A program made the position numbers and the translations under genes. The notes under the pieces are model-generated. The model was given only the letters and a program-made list of their open reading frames with translations, had not been told where the DNA came from and did not search any database. A stretch of 64,000 nucleotides of DNA from Variovorax sp. 679 (lineage in GTDB: Bacteria > Pseudomonadota > Gammaproteobacteria > Burkholderiales > Burkholderiaceae_C): the NCBI RefSeq assembly GCF_003952185.1, contig NZ_RXFS01000001.1, forward strand, positions 372,001 to 436,000, given 5' to 3'. Shown one piece after another: positions 25,851 through 35,225 of this stretch. Position 1 is the first letter of the stretch. Every line of letters starts with the position of its first letter.

Positions 25851-28025
25851 ATGCCACCCACCACGCCCGAACCGCCCGTTCCCCCGTCCCGCCCTCGCCT
25901 GCGCTACCGCACCGTGGTCGCGTGGGCGGCCGCCTGCGCGCTCGCGCTGCTGCTGATCGGCCTCGCGGGCCAATGGGCCGCGCGCCGCGAGGCGAACTTC
26001 CAGGCCGACTCGATCCGGCGCGCCATGGAAGTCCACGTGCTCGGCCTGCGCGATGCCGCCGGCAAGTACAGCTATCTTCCCTTCACAGCCGGACTGCATC
26101 CGCTCGTCCTGGCCGCGCTGGACCATCCGGGCGACGCTGCCGCGAAGCAGCGCGCCAACCTCTACATCGAGGGAGTGAACCGCCGCGCCGGCTCCGACGC
26201 GCTCTACCTGATCGACATGCAGGGCCTCACGCTGGCGGCCAGCAACTGGGCAACGCCGCAGAGCTTCGTCGGCCAGTCATATGCCAACCGGCCCTACTTC
26301 ATCGACGCCCGCGCGGGACGCAACGGCCTGTTCTACGGCGTGGGCCAGACCACCGGCGAGCCCGGGCTCTTCATCTCCACGCCAGTGCGGGGCGAAGACG
26401 GCGAGGTGCGGGGCGTGGTGACGGTCAAGGTCAGCCTGCGGCAGCTGCAGGAGGCCTGGACCTTCTCGCGCGACCCCATCCTGCTGACCGACGCGCGCGG
26501 CATCGTGTTCCTGAGCTCGGTGCCGTCGTGGCTGTACCAGTCCACGCGCCCCCTGAGCGTCGCCGAGCTCGACAGCATGCGGCGCGACCAGCAGTACGGC
26601 ATGCGCGCCGGTTTTCCGGCGGTGCCGTGGAAGGTGGAACGCGAGGAAGCCGCGCATCGCTACCTCGTGCGCACCGACATCGGCGGCCGGCCGCGCCAGT
26701 TCCTCGCGGTAGACGAACGCCTGCCCGACCTCGGCTGGACGCTGACCGTGATGGCCGACCATTCCGAAGTCGCCGTCGCCCGCGAGCGGGCCTGGATGCT
26801 GGGCCTGCTGTGCGCCGTCGTGCTGCTGCTGGCCGGCCTGTACTGGCAGTTGCGCGAACGGCGCTTTGCCGAACAGCGCAACGCGCGGCGCGACCTGGAA
26901 CTGCGCGTGCGCGAACGCACCCACGAGCTCGACGAGGCCCACGCCTTCCGCAAGGCGATGGAAGACTCGCTGCTGGTGGGCATGCGCGCGCGCGACCTGG
27001 AAGGCCGCATCATCTACGTCAACCTCGCCTTCTGCGAGATGACGGGCTACAGCGCCGACGAACTGCTCGGCCGGCTGCCGCCCTACCCCTACTGGCACCC
27101 CGACGACGTGACGCAGCACTGGCGCCAGTACGACGCCATGATGAGCGGCCAGCCCGCGCGCGCCGGCTTCGAGTCGCGCCTGCGGCATCGCGATGGGCAC
27201 GAGGTGATCACCATGGTCTACACCGCCGCGCTGATCGATGCCGACGGCAGGCACAGCGGCTGGATGAGCTCGGTGGTGGACATCACCGAGCAGAAGCGCG
27301 CCGAGCTGCGCCAGCGCCAGAACGACGAGCAGCTGCAGCACGCACAACGCCTCGCCAGCCTGGGCGAGATGGCTTCCACGCTGGCCCACGAGCTGAACCA
27401 GCCGCTGATGGCGCTGAGCAATTTCGCGAGCGCCGCCAAGGCCTTTGCCGAACAGGGCAACCAGCAGCTGCTGGTGAGCAGCCTCGACGAGACCATGGTG
27501 CAGGCCCAGCGCAGCGCCGAGATCGTGCGGCGCATCCGGGGCTTCGTGCGCCAGCGCACCGTGGGCACCGAAGATTGTTCCGTGGCCGCGCTGGCCGGCA
27601 ACGCGCTCGCGCTGCTGCAGGGCGAGATCCGCATGCGCCAGGCGCGCGCCGCGCTTCGCGTTCCGCCGGACCTGCCCGAGGTGCGCGGCGACCGCGTGCT
27701 GCTCGAGCAGGTGCTGCTGAACCTGCTGTCGAACAGCCTTCAGGCCATGCAGGCCGTGCCGCCGGAACAGCGGCTGGTGGAGATCGAGGCCGCTCTGCAG
27801 GACGGGCGCATGCACATCCGCGTGGCCGACCGCGGCCCGGGCATCGACGCGGCGGTGGCCGACCAGGTGTTCGCGCCCTTCTTCACCACCAAGGCTGGCG
27901 GGCTGGGACTGGGCCTGAACATCTGCCGCACCATCGTCGAGGCGCATCGCGGCCGGCTGTTCTTCGCCGACCGGCCCGGCGGTGGCACAGTCTTCACCCT
28001 CGAGCTGGAAATATCTTCGCCATGA
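25851..28025 (+). CDS. DctB-like sensor histidine kinase with PAS domain
   Basis: 724 aa membrane kinase. TM1 about 23-46; a large periplasmic double-PAS/Cache-like sensor (RANLYIEGVNRRAGSDALYL, SYANRPYFIDARAGRNGLFY) like that of DctB C4-dicarboxylate sensors; TM2 about 308-330; a coiled linker; a cytoplasmic PAS domain (GRIIYVNLAFCEMTGYSADE); then HisKA with phospho-acceptor His513 in LAHELNQPL; and an ATPase domain (NLLSNSLQAM, DRGPGID, GGLGLGLNICRTIV). ATGA overlap with the response regulator shows they form one two-component system. The MFS organic-acid symporter downstream is the probable target. Confidence 0.92.
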   Translation: MPPTTPEPPVPPSRPRLRYRTVVAWAAACALALLLIGLAGQWAARREANFQADSIRRAMEVHVLGLRDAAGKYSYLPFTAGLHPLVLAALDHPGDAAAKQRANLYIEGVNRRAGSDALYLIDMQGLTLAASNWATPQSFVGQSYANRPYFIDARAGRNGLFYGVGQTTGEPGLFISTPVRGEDGEVRGVVTVKVSLRQLQEAWTFSRDPILLTDARGIVFLSSVPSWLYQSTRPLSVAELDSMRRDQQYGMRAGFPAVPWKVEREEAAHRYLVRTDIGGRPRQFLAVDERLPDLGWTLTVMADHSEVAVARERAWMLGLLCAVVLLLAGLYWQLRERRFAEQRNARRDLELRVRERTHELDEAHAFRKAMEDSLLVGMRARDLEGRIIYVNLAFCEMTGYSADELLGRLPPYPYWHPDDVTQHWRQYDAMMSGQPARAGFESRLRHRDGHEVITMVYTAALIDADGRHSGWMSSVVDITEQKRAELRQRQNDEQLQHAQRLASLGEMASTLAHELNQPLMALSNFASAAKAFAEQGNQQLLVSSLDETMVQAQRSAEIVRRIRGFVRQRTVGTEDCSVAALAGNALALLQGEIRMRQARAALRVPPDLPEVRGDRVLLEQVLLNLLSNSLQAMQAVPPEQRLVEIEAALQDGRMHIRVADRGPGIDAAVADQVFAPFFTTKAGGLGLGLNICRTIVEAHRGRLFFADRPGGGTVFTLELEISSP

Positions 28026-28654
28026 CTGCCGTGAACACCATGAGCGCTCCCGCCAACAACCTGTGCATCGTGGACGACGACGAGGCCGTGCGCCGCTCGC
28101 TCGGTCTCCTGCTGCTGTCGCGCGGCTACGCGGTGCAGACCTTCGCCTCGGGCGAGGCCTTCCTGGAGGGCGCCGACCTGCAGCGCGCCGGCTGCGTGAT
28201 CATGGACCTGCGCATGGACGGCGCGAGCGGCCTGCAGGTGTTCGACGCGCTGCGCGCGCAGGACAGCCCGCTGGTGGTGATCTTCCTGTCCGGCCACGGC
28301 GACATTCCCATGGCCGTCGAGGCCGTGCAGAACGGCGCCTTCGGCTGGCTGGAGAAACCCTGCAACGACGAGCGCCTGCTCGACACCATCGCCCGCGCCC
28401 TGCAGCAGGCCGGCGAGATCGGCGCCCGCCGCCAGGCCCGCCAGGCCGCGCAGGCGCTGTGGGACAAGCTCACGCCGCGCGAGATGCAGATCGCCCGCCT
28501 CGTGGCCGAAGGCAAGCCCAACAAGCAGATAGCGCAGGAACTGGCGCCGCTGGAGCAGCGCACGGTGGAAACGCACCGCGCGCATGTGTTCGCGAAGCTG
28601 GGGCTGGCGAACAGCCATCAGCTGGATCGGTTTCTGCGGGAGCATGCGCTGTAG
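28022..28654 (+). CDS. FixJ/NarL-type response regulator
   Basis: 210 aa. Receiver domain with acidic pocket CIVDDDEAVRRS, phospho-acceptor Asp62 in CVIMDLRMDG, conserved Ser in IFLSGHGDIP and Lys in WLEKPCND. C-terminal LuxR-type HTH: LTPREMQIARLVAEGKPNKQ, then RTVETHRAHVFAKLG. The FixJ/TodT architecture (receiver plus LuxR HTH with short linker) pairs with hybrid PAS kinases such as the one just upstream. It lacks the AAA+ domain of DctD, so it does not work as a sigma54 activator. Confidence 0.93.
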   Translation: MTAVNTMSAPANNLCIVDDDEAVRRSLGLLLLSRGYAVQTFASGEAFLEGADLQRAGCVIMDLRMDGASGLQVFDALRAQDSPLVVIFLSGHGDIPMAVEAVQNGAFGWLEKPCNDERLLDTIARALQQAGEIGARRQARQAAQALWDKLTPREMQIARLVAEGKPNKQIAQELAPLEQRTVETHRAHVFAKLGLANSHQLDRFLREHAL

Positions 28655-28701
28655 GCATCGCGGGTCGTTGGCCCTGTCGCCAAGGCATGCGGCGGGCCCG
28701 A

Positions 28702-28733
28702 TCTAGGTATTTACCCTTGCGTACCGATACGTA
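28702..28733 (+). promoter_or_regulatory. Candidate response-regulator box before the MFS gene
   Basis: CTAGGTATTTACCCTTGCG is followed by CGTACCGATACG, an imperfect dyad with CGTA/TACG ends. It is about 150 bp upstream of the symporter start, in the only intergenic stretch between the regulator and its likely target. The first part looks like FixJ-family boxes by eye. Unverified. Confidence 0.35.
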
Positions 28734-28854
28734 GCCACCCCGCGCCCAGCTACGGACGACAGCGCGGCGCCAGGGGGACAGACTCGGCCGAACGGCCTCC
28801 GCGTGACTTTTTTCTTAACGCGGCGGGCCCCAGCCAGAGACAAGGACCCCTTTC

Positions 28855-30204
28855 ATGACCGCCACCGCAAGCGCGGCCGCCGGCGCTTCCAGCGCCGACA
28901 CGGCACCCGCCACCAGCAGCAACACTCCCTACACCTTCGAGGAAAAGCGCAAGCGCATCTTCGCCATCTTCGCGGCCTCGTCCGGCAATCTGGTGGAGTG
29001 GTTCGACTTCTACGTCTACGCCTTCTGCGCCATCTATTTCGCGCCGGCCTTCTTCCCGAAGTCGGACCCGACCGTCCAGCTGCTGAACACCGCCGGCGTG
29101 TTCGCCGCCGGCTTCCTGATGCGCCCGATCGGCGGCTGGCTGTTCGGCCGGCTCGCGGACCGCAAGGGTCGCAAGACCTCGATGGTGACCTCGGTCGTCA
29201 TGATGTGCGTGGGCTCGCTGGTCATCGCCTGCCTGCCCACCTATGCGCAGATCGGCGCGGCCGCTCCGGCGCTGCTGCTGGCCGCGCGGCTGCTGCAGGG
29301 CCTGTCGGTCGGCGGCGAGTACGGCACCACCGCCACCTACATGAGCGAAGTGGCCATGCGCGGGCAGCGCGGCTTCTTCTCGTCGTTCCAGTACGTCACG
29401 CTGATCGGCGGCCAGCTGCTCGCGGTGGTCGTCGTCGTGGTGCTGCAGCAGGTGCTGGACGAGGCCGAACTCAAGGCCTGGGGCTGGCGCATTCCCTTCG
29501 TGCTGGGTGCCGTGGCGGCCGTGGTCGCGCTCATGCTGCGCCGCACGCTGACCGAGACCGCGAGCAACAAGACGCGCGCCGCCAAGGGCGCGGGCACGAT
29601 GCGCGAGCTGTTCACGAACCACAAGCGCGCCTTCTTCGTGGTGCTGGGCTACACGGCCGGCGGCTCGCTGATCTTCTACACCTTCACCACGTACATGCAG
29701 AAGTACCTGGTGAACTCGGCCGGCATGTCGATCAAGACCGCCAGCAACGTGATGACGGCGTGCCTGTTCATCTACATGTGCATGCAGCCGCTGTTCGGCG
29801 CGCTGTCGGACCGCATCGGCCGGCGCAGCAACATGCTGCTGTTCGGCGCCCTGGGCGCGTTGATGACGGTGCCGGTGCTGAGCAACCTGCAGAACGTGAA
29901 CAGCCCGCTGGCGGCCGGCCTGCTGATCACGCTGGCTCTGGCGGTGATCAGCTTCTACACCTCGATCAGCGGCATCGTGAAGGCGGAGATGTTCCCGCCC
30001 GAGATCCGCGCGCTGGGCGTGGGCCTCTCCTATGCGGTGGGCAACGCGATCTTCGGCGGTAGCGCCGAGTACGTGGCGCTGGGGCTGAAGTCGATCGGGC
30101 ACGAGTCGTACTTCTACTGGTACGTGACGGCCATGATGGTCGTGGCGTTCACCGTGAGCCTGCTGCTGCCGAAGCAGGCGACCTACCTGCACCACGACAA
30201 GTAA
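28855..30204 (+). CDS. MFS transporter, metabolite:H+ symporter (KgtP/ShiA-like)
   Basis: 449 aa, inner membrane, 12 predicted TM helices. Family stretches: [20 protein letters not shown] in TM1, [20 protein letters not shown] (loop 2-3 motif), [20 protein letters not shown] in TM4-5, and [12 protein letters not shown] in the second half. These mark the MHS family that imports 2-oxoglutarate, citrate, shikimate or other organic acids with protons. The N-terminal 25 residues ([20 protein letters not shown]) are low-complexity. Placed directly downstream of the DctB-like kinase and regulator, which probably induce it when the acid is present. Confidence 0.9.
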   Translation: MTATASAAAGASSADTAPATSSNTPYTFEEKRKRIFAIFAASSGNLVEWFDFYVYAFCAIYFAPAFFPKSDPTVQLLNTAGVFAAGFLMRPIGGWLFGRLADRKGRKTSMVTSVVMMCVGSLVIACLPTYAQIGAAAPALLLAARLLQGLSVGGEYGTTATYMSEVAMRGQRGFFSSFQYVTLIGGQLLAVVVVVVLQQVLDEAELKAWGWRIPFVLGAVAAVVALMLRRTLTETASNKTRAAKGAGTMRELFTNHKRAFFVVLGYTAGGSLIFYTFTTYMQKYLVNSAGMSIKTASNVMTACLFIYMCMQPLFGALSDRIGRRSNMLLFGALGALMTVPVLSNLQNVNSPLAAGLLITLALAVISFYTSISGIVKAEMFPPEIRALGVGLSYAVGNAIFGGSAEYVALGLKSIGHESYFYWYVTAMMVVAFTVSLLLPKQATYLHHDK

Positions 30205-30220
30205 GGCACGCGGGCAGACA

Positions 30221-30258
30221 GGGGCGTCATCGCCCCACCGGGAGGCTTGCCACCTCCC
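30221..30258 (+). terminator. Two tandem hairpins after the MFS gene
   Basis: GGGGCG-tcat-CGCCCC at 30221-30236 and GGGAGG-cttgcca-CCTCCC at 30240-30258 follow the symporter stop by 16 bp. Neither is followed by a T-run, so they may slow RNase decay or aid Rho rather than end transcription alone. Confidence 0.4.
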
Positions 30259-30324
30259 GACGCGGTATCCCTGGGAAAGCTTTTTCGAATCGATCGATCC
30301 ACCAGAAAGCATGAGGGTAAAGCC

Positions 30325-30705
30325 ATGGCGAGACGGATGGTCCACAACGCGACGATCACCCTGAAGCTGCCGTTCGACCTGGACACCGAAGCGAAGGTCA
30401 AGGCCCTGCGGGCCGCCGGCGTTCCGGTGGACGCGGAAGGCAACGCGCGACAGGGTTTTCTCTTCGTGCGATCGGGTGACGGCTACCGCAGCCAGGTCAA
30501 CATCTTCAGGTGGTTTCCCGACGAGGTGGGACAGATCTCGCGCGACGCGGCGAACGTGCCCACTCCCCCGCGCGAACGCCGTCCCGCACCGCCGCCGGGC
30601 AACACGCTCGATCACTGGCTGGCGCAGATCCTGACCGCGCCCATCCCCAGCCACGACGCCGCGCTGCAGTACGAGCCGGAAGTCCCGCAGCCCGCTGCCG
30701 GCTGA
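30325..30705 (+). CDS. Hypothetical protein convergent with the protease-nuclease gene
   Basis: 126 aa. The start at 30325 follows GAGGG at about 10 bp; the longer in-frame ORF has no start signal. N-terminal half: ATITLKLPFDLDTEAKVKAL, then a probable two-strand/helix fold ending RSQVNIFRWFPDEVG. The C-terminal half is Pro-rich and disordered (PTPPRERRPAPPPG). No family recognised. It ends 21 bp from the stop of the protease-nuclease gene and might be functionally linked to it, but convergent genes are often unrelated. Confidence 0.55.
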   Translation: MARRMVHNATITLKLPFDLDTEAKVKALRAAGVPVDAEGNARQGFLFVRSGDGYRSQVNIFRWFPDEVGQISRDAANVPTPPRERRPAPPPGNTLDHWLAQILTAPIPSHDAALQYEPEVPQPAAG

Positions 30706-30726
30706 AGCCCGCGAGGGCCGCCGAGG

Positions 30727-32862
30727 CTAGAGCTGGATGCTCTCGAAGCTCCTGACGAGCACCAGCCCCTCGCCCACGCGCGGCTGGCCAGGGCTGGCGA
30801 TGGTGTCGGCACCCCGGACCAGCGCGCCGAAATCGAGCCCCGACTGGGCTTCGATCTTCTCGATGGGCACGCGCCACTGGTTCACGTCCACCGAGGCCAG
30901 GGCCTGCGGCGTGCCGAGGCTGCGCCGGGGCTCCGAGAGCAGCTTCGACTGATCGGCCACCAGCCCCACGGCCCTGGGGCCGGCCTGCCCTTTCCAGACC
31001 ACCACCTTGAAGAACGACGATGGGATCTGCACGTCGTCCGCCCAGAGGTCGATCTTGTCGTCGAAGATCGGTCCCTGGAAGACGACCAGCCTGCGCCGCA
31101 CGTCGCCCGCGAGCGTGCCGTTCTCGAGCACGTAGCGCTCCAGCCCCTGCCAGTAACGCGCGCTCTGGTTGAACCTGAAATGCTGGGGCGAGCAGTTGGT
31201 GAAGTGGAATGTGTCGGCGTTGGCGCGCGCGGCGTCTTCGGCGGAGCCCCAGGTCGGATCGGTGCGCCGCGTGAGGTGGCCGCGGTCGAAGTAGGTCGAC
31301 CACGCCGAGTAGAAGGTCTGGTCGAGCACGAAGCTCGCGCTGACGCGCGGGTCCTTGAACCAGATCTCGCCTTCGGAGGCGTTGGGCTGGCCGGTCTTCC
31401 TGTCGATTTCCAGATAGGTCTCGCCGTCGATGTTGGTCGCCGTGAAGAGCGCGATCCGCTTCGACTTGTTCAGCTTCAGGCTGAAGTGCTCGTACTTCAG
31501 CTCGCCTTCGGCGGCGTCGGGCTCTTCCGCACGCAGCGGGGCGACCTGTTTGGCCAGGGTCTGGGACGGCCGGGGCAGCGGCAGCTCCAGCCCCGGAATG
31601 AACGCCGAGTCGTAGCCGTTGCGGTTGCCGTAGTCCTGGTCGACCTGCACGGCTTCGGCGCCGCGGGCCAGCACCTTCGGCTGCACGGAAGCGGAGGCAA
31701 GCGAGGACTGGGAGGCTCCGATGACGACCGGCTGCGCCTGCACCGCCTGCCCGATGCTGATCGTCAATTCGATGGGCACGGTCAGCCGGATGGAATTGGA
31801 AGGCGATGCGCTGCTCTGGGTGTCCATGGTGTGAAGCTCCGTGGTTGGATTCGTGATTTCGACTTCCTTGGCTTCCTGCGTCGAGGGCCGTGGCGGCGAA
31901 AGCCTGCGGTCGCTCCCCGCGGCCGGTGCGGCGCCAGGGTCTCCCAGCGCGAGCGCCTCGCGCAGCAATGCCTGCCATTGCGCCGGCAGGCCGCTCATGC
32001 GGCTTGCGAGATCCCTGTAGATGGCACTGATGCGAACGCCTTCGTTCACGTTCACCGGCACCTTGTTGCCCAGGGCATTCCTGTCGATGAACGGCTCGCC
32101 CCAGTGGTGAAGGGCGACCAGTTGCCAGTCGTCGTTGAACACCGGCGAGCCCGAAGAGCCCTGCTCGGTGTCGGTTTCGTACAGCAGCGTGCGGTCGGTG
32201 CGCGCCGTCAGGATGTTGTTGCGCACGGTAATCATCTTGGGCCAGCCCGATGGGTGCTGGACGATGTTCGTGTTCATCCCGAGCACATGCTTGTCCGGCT
32301 GGTCCGACAGCGCGCAGAAGCCCAGGTCACCGGCCTCGGCCTCGCCGGACTGCCTGCGGCCGAGCGCGACGAGGGCATAGTCGAGCTGGTCGTCGGGCGA
32401 GAACAGCGCGAAGCGGTCGGGGTCGAGCAGGAAGGTGGTCGTGGGCTTCGGCACGCCGCGTTCGTCGAGCTCGCGGAAGAAGGTCACCTGCGTGCCCCGC
32501 GCCGCCGACTCGTCCTGGATGACATGGCGGTTGGTGATGAAGAGCGCGGGGCTGACCATGAAACCCGTTCCGATCTCCGCCTTGGTTCCGTAGTTGACCT
32601 CGACGTAGCCAACGGCCCTGGCGCTGCGGGCGCCCTGCGACAGGAAGCTGGCGCGCTGGAAATCCTCGGTGGCGCCGGTGATGGATTCGGCCCCGCTGGA
32701 CGACATGAGCGTGCGATGCCGCATCGCGTAGGCGCGAGAGCGATCGACGTCGGGTTCGGCATCGCGCCAGCGGCCTTCGGCCACCAGCGTCCTCACCTGT
32801 TCGCGCTCTGCCGAAGTGCGCTGCAGGCTGGCCTTGAAGGCATCGATCGCTTCTTCGTCCAC
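30727..32862 (-). CDS. Trypsin-like serine protease fused to DNA/RNA non-specific nuclease
   Basis: 711 aa, no signal peptide. After an N-terminal helical region (1-80) comes a chymotrypsin-fold protease with His113 in FITNRHVIQ, Asp161 in DQLDYALVALG and Ser237 in GSSGSPVFNDDW. A Ser/Pro-rich linker (about 310-400) leads to a NUC (endonuclease_NS) domain with catalytic His529 in DRGHLTRR and metal-site residues in FHFTNCSPQHFRFNQ. The GTG start at 32862 is fixed by GAGGAGG 6-8 bp upstream. The lack of an export signal suggests cytoplasmic action, where cleavage of the linker or of another protein could release or activate the nuclease. Such a design fits a suicide or defence effector, but this is inference. 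Confidence 0.85.
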   Translation of the reverse strand: MDEEAIDAFKASLQRTSAEREQVRTLVAEGRWRDAEPDVDRSRAYAMRHRTLMSSSGAESITGATEDFQRASFLSQGARSARAVGYVEVNYGTKAEIGTGFMVSPALFITNRHVIQDESAARGTQVTFFRELDERGVPKPTTTFLLDPDRFALFSPDDQLDYALVALGRRQSGEAEAGDLGFCALSDQPDKHVLGMNTNIVQHPSGWPKMITVRNNILTARTDRTLLYETDTEQGSSGSPVFNDDWQLVALHHWGEPFIDRNALGNKVPVNVNEGVRISAIYRDLASRMSGLPAQWQALLREALALGDPGAAPAAGSDRRLSPPRPSTQEAKEVEITNPTTELHTMDTQSSASPSNSIRLTVPIELTISIGQAVQAQPVVIGASQSSLASASVQPKVLARGAEAVQVDQDYGNRNGYDSAFIPGLELPLPRPSQTLAKQVAPLRAEEPDAAEGELKYEHFSLKLNKSKRIALFTATNIDGETYLEIDRKTGQPNASEGEIWFKDPRVSASFVLDQTFYSAWSTYFDRGHLTRRTDPTWGSAEDAARANADTFHFTNCSPQHFRFNQSARYWQGLERYVLENGTLAGDVRRRLVVFQGPIFDDKIDLWADDVQIPSSFFKVVVWKGQAGPRAVGLVADQSKLLSEPRRSLGTPQALASVDVNQWRVPIEKIEAQSGLDFGALVRGADTIASPGQPRVGEGLVLVRSFESIQL

Positions 32863-33202
32863 GGCGGTCCTCCTCGTGAAGGCGCGCGGTCCGGATGTGA
32901 ACCGCGCGGTTGCGGCTCATTGAAGCGGCGGATGGCGTCAGCCGGATGACAGTCCGGCCGGGCTAGGCGTTGGTCCGATCGAGTCCGCGGGAAGGGCGAC
33001 AGTGGCCGGCATCGAGGCGGTACCCTGAGCGGTTTTTTTCTCCCTGGCCTCTACCAGCGCCGAACCACTGTCGGGGCGCAGTGTGCGTGCGCCGGGTGAA
33101 TTCGCAGTGAAGTTCAGGAGGGAGTTCCGTGAAACGATACCTGCCGTCCCGCTTCATGCAACTCGCAGGCCGGAATCCACCGGGCAAGCCGCTGCGCTTC
33201 GG
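32863..33202. other. Gap between the protease-nuclease gene and the tctA terminator
   Basis: About 340 bp with no supported gene. It should hold the promoter of the protease-nuclease gene (minus strand). A T7 run at about 33033 has no clear hairpin before it. Nothing else recognised. Confidence 0.45.
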
Positions 33203-33256
33203 AAAAGAAAAAGCGCTGTCGGCACCGCCCCGGTTTCCGGGCGATGCCGACAGCGC
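33203..33256 (-). terminator. Strong intrinsic terminator of tctBA
   Basis: On the minus strand GCGCTGTCGGCA (complement at 33245-33256) pairs perfectly over 12 bp with its partner at 33213-33224, and is followed by a T-rich run (33212-33203). It lies 16 bp after the tctA stop. Confidence 0.85.
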
Positions 33257-33271
33257 CGATGTGCTCTCGCG

Positions 33272-34792
33272 TTATTCCTGCGGCTCGAGCGCCACTGGAG
33301 CCGCCGGAACACCCTTCTTCCGGGCCTGCAGAACGAAGGAAACCACCTGCCAGACGACGAAGACCGCGATCAGGCTCAGCAGCGTGCCGCTGATCGGGCG
33401 GGTGACGAAGGTGCCGAAGCTGCCGCGGCTCAGCAGCATCGCGCGGCGGAAGTTCTCTTCCAGCATCGGCCCGAGGATGAAGCCGAGCATCAGCGGCGCC
33501 GCATCCAGCTCGAGGCGCATGAACATGTAGCCCATAAAGCCGAAGGCCGCGGTGATGAACACGTCTTCCAGGTTGTTGTTCACGCTGTAGGTGCCGATGC
33601 AGCAGAAGAACAGGATCGACGGGAACAGCACGGCGTACGGAATCTTGAACACCGACAGCCAGTAGCGCACCAGCGGCACGTTCAGCACGAGCAGGAAGAC
33701 GTTGCCGATCCACATGCTGGCCACCAGGCCCCAGAACAGCTCGGGATGGCTGCCGATCATGTTCGGCCCCGGCTGGATGCCCTTGATGATGAAGGCGGCC
33801 AGCATCAGCGCCATGACGGCGTTCTCGGGAATGCCGATGCTCATCAGCGGAATGAAGCTGGTGCGCGCGGCCGCTTCGTCGGCTGCCGCCTGTCCGGCCA
33901 CGCCTTCGATGCAGCCGGTGCCGATCTCGTCCTTGTACTTGCTGACCTTCTTGTCGATCGCATAGGCCGCGAACTGCGCAATGGTCGGGCCGCCGCCGGG
34001 CAGGATGCCGAGGAAGGAGCCGACCACGCTGCCGCGCAGTGCGCTCGGAATGATCCGCTTGAACTCCGCCCAGGTGGGAATCAGGTTGATCTTGCCGTTG
34101 AAAGGCGAGCGCTCTTCACGGGAGTCGAGGTTCTTGGTGATCTCGGCAATACCGAAGCAGCCCAGCGCGATGCTCACGATGCCGACGCCGTCCACCAGGA
34201 AAGGCAGGTCGAGGGTGAAGCGCTGCATGCCGCTGTTCACGTCGGTGCCGATCGTTCCGAGCAGCACGCCGATCATGCACATGGCCAGGCCGTTGAGCAG
34301 GCTGCCCGTGGTGACGAAGCTCACGCACACGAAGCCCACCAGCATCATCGCGACGTAGTCGGCGGGGCCGAACAGGAAGGCCACCTCGCCGAGCACCGGC
34401 GCCAGGAACGACAGCACGAGGATGGCGACCGTGCCGCCGATGAAGCTGGAGAAGCCCGCCGTGAACAGCGCCAGGCCCGTCTGCCCCTTGAGCGTCATCG
34501 CGTACCCGTCGATACAGGCCACGATGCTGCTGGCATGCGGGATCTTCATCGTGATGGCACTCACGCTGTCGCCGTACTGCGCACCGTAGTAGATGCCGGC
34601 CAGCATGATGAGCGCGCCGGTCGTGGGAATGGAGTACGTCAGCGGCAGCAGCAGGCTGATGGTGGCCAGGGGGCCCAGGCCGGGCAGCAGGCCGACCAGT
34701 GTGCCCACGGTGCAGCCGATGGCGCAGAACATCAGGTTCTGCCACGTCAGGGCGTGCGAAAAACCAAACGCCAGGTTGTTAAGGACTTCCAT
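33272..34792 (-). CDS. tctA: Tripartite tricarboxylate transporter permease TctA
   Basis: 506 aa, large membrane subunit of a TTT-family secondary transporter, with about 11-12 TM helices. Family stretches: GCTVGTLVGLLPGLGPLATI near the N-terminus, IYYGAQYGDSVSAITMKIPH, GSVVGSFLGILPGGGPTIAQ in the second half, and ENAVMALMLAAFIIKGIQPG. The transporter imports citrate or other (di/tri)carboxylates together with a periplasmic TctC/Bug receptor. No tctC gene is nearby, so a receptor encoded elsewhere must serve it. Ten bp after tctB; ends before a strong terminator. Confidence 0.93.
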   Translation of the reverse strand: MEVLNNLAFGFSHALTWQNLMFCAIGCTVGTLVGLLPGLGPLATISLLLPLTYSIPTTGALIMLAGIYYGAQYGDSVSAITMKIPHASSIVACIDGYAMTLKGQTGLALFTAGFSSFIGGTVAILVLSFLAPVLGEVAFLFGPADYVAMMLVGFVCVSFVTTGSLLNGLAMCMIGVLLGTIGTDVNSGMQRFTLDLPFLVDGVGIVSIALGCFGIAEITKNLDSREERSPFNGKINLIPTWAEFKRIIPSALRGSVVGSFLGILPGGGPTIAQFAAYAIDKKVSKYKDEIGTGCIEGVAGQAAADEAAARTSFIPLMSIGIPENAVMALMLAAFIIKGIQPGPNMIGSHPELFWGLVASMWIGNVFLLVLNVPLVRYWLSVFKIPYAVLFPSILFFCCIGTYSVNNNLEDVFITAAFGFMGYMFMRLELDAAPLMLGFILGPMLEENFRRAMLLSRGSFGTFVTRPISGTLLSLIAVFVVWQVVSFVLQARKKGVPAAPVALEPQE

Positions 34793-34802
34793 CGTCGTCT
34801 CC

Positions 34803-35225
34803 TCAGTACAGCGGCAGGTTCAGGCCGAGGAGCTTCTGGAGGGCCAGCGCCATCACGATCAGGCCAGCCGAGACCTTGACGTTGCGCACCCACGAGTACG
34901 AACTGCCGGCGAACGCCGAACAGAACACCATGAAGATGATGCCGGCGATCATGTTCAGGAAGGTGGAGATCAGCGCGAACCCGCAGAGGCTCGCGAGGAT
35001 GAGCGAGATGTTCTTGTAGTTGAAGTCCAGCCGCACCGGCGCCACGAAGAACGACCGGATCACGGTCGACACGGCGATCACCAGCAGCATGGCGCTGACG
35101 AGTGCGGGGAACAATCCCGGCCCCGCGCGGCTCAGGTCTCCAATGGGGTAGCGAAGCGCCGTAAGGCCGAAGGCCAGCGCGATTGCCATGAGGAAGAGCC
35201 CCCTGACAAGATTTCTGTTTCTCAT
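34803..35225 (-). CDS. tctB: Tripartite tricarboxylate transporter small subunit TctB
   Basis: 140 aa, four TM helices (VRGLFLMAIALAFGLTALRY, LFPALVSAMLLVIAVSTVIR, NISLILASLCGFALISTFLN, VSAGLIVMALALQKLLGLNL). Small membrane partner of TctA. The start at 35225 (MRNRNLVRGL) fits the family length; the upstream in-frame extension has no support. First gene of the tctBA pair and divergent from hcp. Confidence 0.9.
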   Translation of the reverse strand: MRNRNLVRGLFLMAIALAFGLTALRYPIGDLSRAGPGLFPALVSAMLLVIAVSTVIRSFFVAPVRLDFNYKNISLILASLCGFALISTFLNMIAGIIFMVFCSAFAGSSYSWVRNVKVSAGLIVMALALQKLLGLNLPLY

